The translations under genes were made by a program, and so were the position numbers. From positions 1 to 8,636 of the forward strand of contig SKXH01000085.1 in NCBI GenBank assembly GCA_007128495.1: a stretch of 8,636 nt of DNA. Reading direction: 5' to 3'. The stretch comes from Bacteroidota bacterium. GTDB lineage: Bacteria; Bacteroidota; Ignavibacteria; T3Sed10-11. Shown in pieces: positions 5,114 through 8,636 of the stretch. The notes under the pieces are model-generated. The model was not told the origin of the DNA. It worked only from the letters and a program-made list of their open reading frames with translations, and ran no database searches. Each line of letters starts with the position of its first letter. Position 1 is the first letter of the stretch.

Positions 5114-5132
5114 CCTGCCTGCGGCAGGCAGG
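5114..5132. repeat. 19-bp palindrome CCTGCCTGCGGCAGGCAGG
   Basis: CCTGCCTGC (5114-5122) and GCAGGCAGG (5124-5132) are perfect inverse complements around a single G. Composition is sharply GC-rich in an AT-rich intergenic setting. Very similar CCTGCC...GGCAGG palindromes are scattered through intergenic DNA of many Bacteroidota genomes (recollection, not a search). It sits 47 bases beyond the stop codon of the receptor gene and could act as a transcript-end hairpin, although no T-run follows. Confidence 0.75.
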
Positions 5133-5178
5133 CGTGACTAATAAATTCAACTAATACTTATCGTAGCAGATGCAACAT

Positions 5179-7839
5179 TTAAAAAGTATATTGCACTTTA
5201 AATGACGGCTGAAAACCAAGATCAAGCACGTCAACCGGCACCGGTATGAGCCGCGGAATGGAACGGGTCTCATCGAAATTGAAAGCATAGTTTCTGTACC
5301 AGACGTTATCCCTGTTGAACAGATTAAAGATCGATAGACTTATTTCAAGATTTGACGATCCTGAAAATTGCGTGTGGTAGGAAATGGTCGTATCAAACCG
5401 GTAATAGGCATTCAATCGTTTCACCGGATCCCCTCCGAATGTGGCGAGTGCATTCGGCGCTCCACTCATTGCTATCCCCGATAGGTACATCTGAAAGTTA
5501 TCGGCCAATTGGATTTCCAATACGGCGTTATAGGTATGCGTTCTGTCCCAGTCGGCAAAATATTCTCTTCCGTCGAAGAGAAAAGGATTTGTAAATGCCG
5601 TTCGTGAAAGGGTGTAACTTTGGGTAAGCGTATACCGGCTCCAGCGGTTTTTGACAAGCAGCTCAATACCTTTCGCGGTGCCGGTGTTCTGATGGAACCA
5701 CGGTGTGCCGGTAAATGTCCCGGCCAGTGACGGTGTATCGAGTTCGTGCATTCTCAGGTTATCATAATCCTTTACATAACCGTTTAATTGGAAAATGAAA
5801 AGGGGGTCAGGTATGTACTGAATTCCTGCCGATATCTGTGTCGAAGTTGCGGGCGGTTCAACACGTGAAGATAAGATCCAAACGTCTGCGGTTGTTGCAT
5901 TTGCCAGAGATATTCGATGCAGAAACTGGTGGTTGGTGGAATATCCTGCACTGAACGTAAGAGAGGAAACTGGTGTTACACTGAGCTGCACCCTCGGTGC
6001 CGCTTGAAGCTGTTTATCGAGGTTGTAATAGTAAAGTCGCCCTCCAACGTTCAGTTCCACAGAGCGTAACGGATTCCATTTTGTCTGAAGATAAGCATAA
6101 GCAAGATGCGCTTTTGTTTCAGCGTAAAAACCCGAATGATCGAACGATAATTCACTGTATGTTCCCATAAAATATTTCCAGGTGCCGCCCCCGATGGCTG
6201 AAAACCGGTCGCGCCGGTATTCAATATCCTGATTAATTTTAAACTCATTCATTGTACTTTTATTCCGAAAAGGATACGTAAAGACGGTAATACTTTCGGT
6301 GCCGTTAACGTAATGTACGCGGCTATAAACAAAATCATCCTTTTCAAAGTCGGTTTCGTATGAACTAAACCCCGCCGTTGTTGAGTTGTAAATGCCGTCT
6401 GTAATTTCGTCCTCGTACGTGATGCTTATAAGTGCATTTCCCCAGCGATTAGCTGTTTTGACGTCTTCGAACGTAAATTGTCTGCCTGTATCCGGTGATC
6501 GGACTCTGCGTTGTGCATCTTGTGAAGTCCGGTCACCTCCAAAATATCCGCTGAAAATGAATCTGCCAGCAGTTGCCGTTTCGATATAGAACTTGCTATG
6601 AACATCGATGAACTGAGCTGATGATGAACCCGGTTTGAGCACCAGGTCAGTGAAATCGGGTTCATCGGATGCAATCCGTTTCGGTCTGTTAATATCAAGG
6701 CCCCATTGAATCAGATCGGAGTTATTAAACCAGGAAGCAATATCCATATACGAGCCCCGGGCAGAAAGCAGCCAACTGCTGTGATCTCCGAGAGGGCCCT
6801 CGAATGTCCCGTTGATGCTTGTGTTGCTCATTCCCACGCTGTAACGAAACTCGTTGCGTGATCCCGTACGTGTTATCAGGTTGAGAGTCCCTCCGGTTGG
6901 ACTGTCGATATTTGCGGGAGGGACGTTAAAAAAATATCCCGCTGTTTGAATTGCATCGGCATTGAAACTGTCGAGGAGCCCGAAAAGATGGCTCTGGTTG
7001 AAAATAGTCATTCCGTCGAGCAGAACAAGGAAGCCGTCGGGAGTGCTTCCCCTCACATTGATCCCGTTGTTTAAGGCGGTTCCCGTTGAAACCGACGGAT
7101 GTCCCTGTAATGCACGGATCGAATTGGATTCACCGAGAGGACTGAATTTGCGGGCATCGAGCAATCCGGTCAACAATGTATCGGACGGATGTGATCCGAT
7201 AAATTCGGATACAACGATTTCGTTTAGTCTCAACATTTTCGGTTCAAGACGCACCGTAAGATCTTCTACCCTGTTCGATTCATATAGTTCGATTGCAATC
7301 TCCCGGCTATTAAACCCGACATACGAGACGGAGAGAGTCAGACGCGGTTGATCGGTTGTTGTTTGAATCAGAAAATATCCCGATGAATTGGCGGCGACAC
7401 CACGTACGGAGTCGTTTATCTTCCACATCACCGAAGCGAACGGAAGCCGTTCACCTGTTTCCGCATCGACAACGTGTCCCTTAATTTGTACCGATCGGGG
7501 CGGCAGAGGAGCTTCTGGCCTACGGGTTAGCAGAACCTGGTAGCGGACGTGGTCGACGGTCAGTTCAATATTATAATCATAAAGAATACTTTTCAGATCA
7601 TTGATAATCTCTTCGTCTGTCGATTCGAGTGTAATCCTTATTCCCGCTATCTGTGATTCCCGGTAAAGAAAAAAGTATGGCGTTCTGTTTTGGATCTGTT
7701 TTATTACCTCTTTCAGAGGAGTATTCTGGAAAGTTATATCCGAAAACGAAACTGCCGGGAGTACTAATTCGAAAAATAACGCAGATAGCAGTACTATTCT
7801 CATTAATAATATCGGTACGTCTCTGTTTTTCGAGATCAC
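5179..7839 (-). CDS. TonB-dependent receptor with STN signalling domain
   Basis: This is an 886-residue outer-membrane receptor that should import a ligand with TonB energy and signal its presence to FecR. The order is: signal peptide (hydrophobic about 8-30, cleavage likely near SFS-D at 33-34); STN domain (about 34-106, ITFQNTPLKEVIKQIQ through VRYQVLLTRR); carboxypeptidase-regulatory-like domain (about 116-200, VQIKGHVVDAETGERLPFAS... SYVGFNSREI); plug (about 205-325, with NNGINVRGSTPDGFLVLLDG and SPTGGTLNLITR); and a beta-barrel to the final KVQYTF, whose terminal Phe suits BAM recognition. The start is GTG at 7839, directly after the fecR stop; an alternative ATG at 7803 (MRIVLLSALFF) would also give a signal peptide but lacks a good ribosome site. 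Length is typical. No SusD-like partner follows, so glycan import is not indicated; iron chelates or other small ligands are equally possible. Confidence 0.93.
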   Translation of the reverse strand: MISKNRDVPILLMRIVLLSALFFELVLPAVSFSDITFQNTPLKEVIKQIQNRTPYFFLYRESQIAGIRITLESTDEEIINDLKSILYDYNIELTVDHVRYQVLLTRRPEAPLPPRSVQIKGHVVDAETGERLPFASVMWKINDSVRGVAANSSGYFLIQTTTDQPRLTLSVSYVGFNSREIAIELYESNRVEDLTVRLEPKMLRLNEIVVSEFIGSHPSDTLLTGLLDARKFSPLGESNSIRALQGHPSVSTGTALNNGINVRGSTPDGFLVLLDGMTIFNQSHLFGLLDSFNADAIQTAGYFFNVPPANIDSPTGGTLNLITRTGSRNEFRYSVGMSNTSINGTFEGPLGDHSSWLLSARGSYMDIASWFNNSDLIQWGLDINRPKRIASDEPDFTDLVLKPGSSSAQFIDVHSKFYIETATAGRFIFSGYFGGDRTSQDAQRRVRSPDTGRQFTFEDVKTANRWGNALISITYEDEITDGIYNSTTAGFSSYETDFEKDDFVYSRVHYVNGTESITVFTYPFRNKSTMNEFKINQDIEYRRDRFSAIGGGTWKYFMGTYSELSFDHSGFYAETKAHLAYAYLQTKWNPLRSVELNVGGRLYYYNLDKQLQAAPRVQLSVTPVSSLTFSAGYSTNHQFLHRISLANATTADVWILSSRVEPPATSTQISAGIQYIPDPLFIFQLNGYVKDYDNLRMHELDTPSLAGTFTGTPWFHQNTGTAKGIELLVKNRWSRYTLTQSYTLSRTAFTNPFLFDGREYFADWDRTHTYNAVLEIQLADNFQMYLSGIAMSGAPNALATFGGDPVKRLNAYYRFDTTISYHTQFSGSSNLEISLSIFNLFNRDNVWYRNYAFNFDETRSIPRLIPVPVDVLDLGFQPSFKVQYTF

Positions 7840-8636
7840 TTACAGTCCTGCTCTGAATTGATATGTAGATTCTTCCGTTTGTATGAATCGACCTCCGAGA
7901 ACGGCGCCGAGATCCTGCAGACTTTCGTCGACACTTTCAAGCGGGATCGAACCGCCCAACGGTTCCCTCCTAATTTCTGCAGGCGCCTCGATTCTGATAT
8001 TGAAATGAAATTCAAGTTCTTCAAATATCGGGCCGGCTTCTCTTTCTCTGAACACCAATCTGTTTTGAGTCCATCCGGTTATCTCGTCGGGTTCGAATGT
8101 AAAAGGTTCCGTTAACCGCATTGTCCTGTCGACAACCGCTGCTTCACCTGGTGACAGACGTATAGATTCTTGTCTGTCTATAGTCTCAAATATAACTTCA
8201 CCTTCGATAAGATAGACGCTTGCTCTTTCACCCCGGTCGTGTATGTTAAACTTTGTGTCTGTTACTACGACTCTTCCGGCACCGGCCTCTACAGAAAATA
8301 TTCTTTCGGGAATAGATTCCACATCGAACAGGGCTTCACCGGAAAGAGCGTAATTATGGCGGGATTCGGAGATGGAGACTTTATACAGTTGCGTGTTCGG
8401 ACGAAGCGTTGCCGTGCTTCCATCGACCAATTCAATTACAGAAATTGTGCTTCCGCTCTCTGCAATAAGTTGAGGACCCGGTTGTCGAAGTAAGAGGATC
8501 GAAAGGAATACAAGCAATGCGATGGCAGCGGCGGCAGCCCAGTACACCCGTTGCCGTGCAGGAAACTTCCAAACTTTGGCGGCGGTCTTTTTCGTCGAAG
8601 GTGCAATTGCATCCTGGATACGATTCCATCCCGCCT
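7840..8636 (-). CDS. FecR-family anti-sigma factor (5' end beyond window)
   Basis: At least 264 residues are visible; the frame is open to the right edge, so the N-terminus is missing. It begins in the cytoplasmic N-terminal region (GWNRIQDAIAPSTKKTAAKV), followed by one membrane helix (YWAAAAAIALLVFLSILLL), the periplasmic FecR beta domain (LIAESGSTISVIELVDGSTA through EGEVIFETIDRQESIRLSPG and EAAVVDRT) and a C-terminal STN-like DUF4974 domain (LVFREREAGPIFEELEFHFN ... LQDLGAVLGGRFIQTEESTYQF). FecR proteins hold or activate an ECF sigma factor and receive the signal from the STN domain of a TonB-dependent receptor. Here that receptor starts at the base after the fecR TAA, which indicates co-transcription and translational coupling. 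A GTG at 8547 is not a credible start because the frame continues into recognisable FecR sequence upstream. The cognate sigma gene probably lies just beyond the right edge. Confidence 0.93.
   Translation of the reverse strand, partial: AGWNRIQDAIAPSTKKTAAKVWKFPARQRVYWAAAAAIALLVFLSILLLRQPGPQLIAESGSTISVIELVDGSTATLRPNTQLYKVSISESRHNYALSGEALFDVESIPERIFSVEAGAGRVVVTDTKFNIHDRGERASVYLIEGEVIFETIDRQESIRLSPGEAAVVDRTMRLTEPFTFEPDEITGWTQNRLVFREREAGPIFEELEFHFNIRIEAPAEIRREPLGGSIPLESVDESLQDLGAVLGGRFIQTEESTYQFRAGL
7846..7849 (-). promoter_or_regulatory. Shine-Dalgarno (AGGA) inside fecR that supports the GTG start of the receptor
   Basis: AGGA on the minus strand, within the last codons of fecR, lies six bases before GTG 7839. 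The order AGGA-CTG-TAA-GTG is a compact stop-start junction suited to re-initiation by ribosomes finishing fecR. The alternative ATG at 7803 has no comparable site at normal distance. Confidence 0.6.

Larger units (their letters stand above)
4794..5178. other. Convergent intergenic region carrying several repeats
   Basis: No gene is supported in these 385 bases between two convergent genes. The region contains a long inverted repeat (4830-4880), a pair of related AATAAGGT-type repeats (4936-4944 inverted against 5013-5021, plus a tandem copy at 5014-5029) and a 19-bp palindrome (5114-5132). One stop-to-stop plus-strand frame (4915-5061, 48 residues) has protein-like composition but no ATG and no Shine-Dalgarno. 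A clean U-tailed terminator for either neighbour is not visible. Confidence 0.6.

Noticed and set aside
6962..7351. 129-residue plus-strand frame inside the receptor gene
   Set aside because: It is antisense to the plug and regulatory-like domains of the receptor, with low-complexity basic/serine translation and no family features.
8170..8493. 107-residue plus-strand frame inside fecR
   Set aside because: It is antisense to an intact FecR domain and lacks a ribosome site or recognisable features.

Overview
The window looks like a chromosomal stretch from a member of the Bacteroidota/Balneolota (Rhodothermota) group. The main evidence is at the right end: a FecR-type anti-sigma factor with a C-terminal DUF4974-like domain, followed directly by a TonB-dependent receptor with an N-terminal STN domain and a carboxypeptidase-regulatory-like domain. 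This layout is typical of that assemblage. No ribosomal RNA, tRNA, CRISPR array, complete insertion sequence or phage module is visible. The lineage assignment is inference from gene families only.

Layout. (1) Bases 1-270 hold the C-terminal end of an ECF sigma factor (region 4) running in from the left. It converges on an AI-2E/PerM-type membrane permease on the minus strand (391-1470). (2) A gene-poor stretch (1471-1988) contains open but broken reading frames and may be a decayed small gene. (3) Three small plus-strand genes follow, each with its own strong Shine-Dalgarno sequence: a CsbD-family protein (1989-2180), a coiled-coil lipoprotein (2277-2648) and a 56-residue lmo0937/DUF5670-like membrane protein (2779-2949). 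A good rho-independent terminator (2981-3030) closes the group. This resembles a general or envelope stress cassette. (4) Bases 3106-3998 are a patchwork of small and damaged genes: a 5'-truncated remnant of a small conserved protein, a GIY-YIG nuclease cut short by a TGA where the family normally has a Trp codon, and an 83-residue helix-turn-helix protein preceded by two palindromes. (5) A 229-residue lipoprotein with a poly-aspartate tail lies at 4104-4793. (6) A repeat-rich, convergent intergenic region (4794-5178) carries a long inverted repeat and a 19-bp palindrome of the dispersed-repeat kind. (7) A minus-strand transcription unit fills the right half: FecR (7840 to beyond the right edge), then the 886-residue TonB-dependent receptor (5179-7839), which has a GTG start immediately after the fecR stop codon.

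How the genes work together. The receptor's STN domain and the FecR protein form a recognisable cell-surface signalling pair: receptor occupancy at the outer membrane, then FecR in the inner membrane, then an ECF sigma factor. The partner sigma gene is expected beyond the right edge. The sigma fragment at the left edge is about 7.5 kb away and should not be assumed to be that partner. The small stress-type genes and the permease are linked only by position and family tendencies. I found no convincing evidence of a completely new system. The most distinctive items are the interrupted GIY-YIG gene, the small stress cassette, the HTH gene with its palindromes, and the intergenic repeats.
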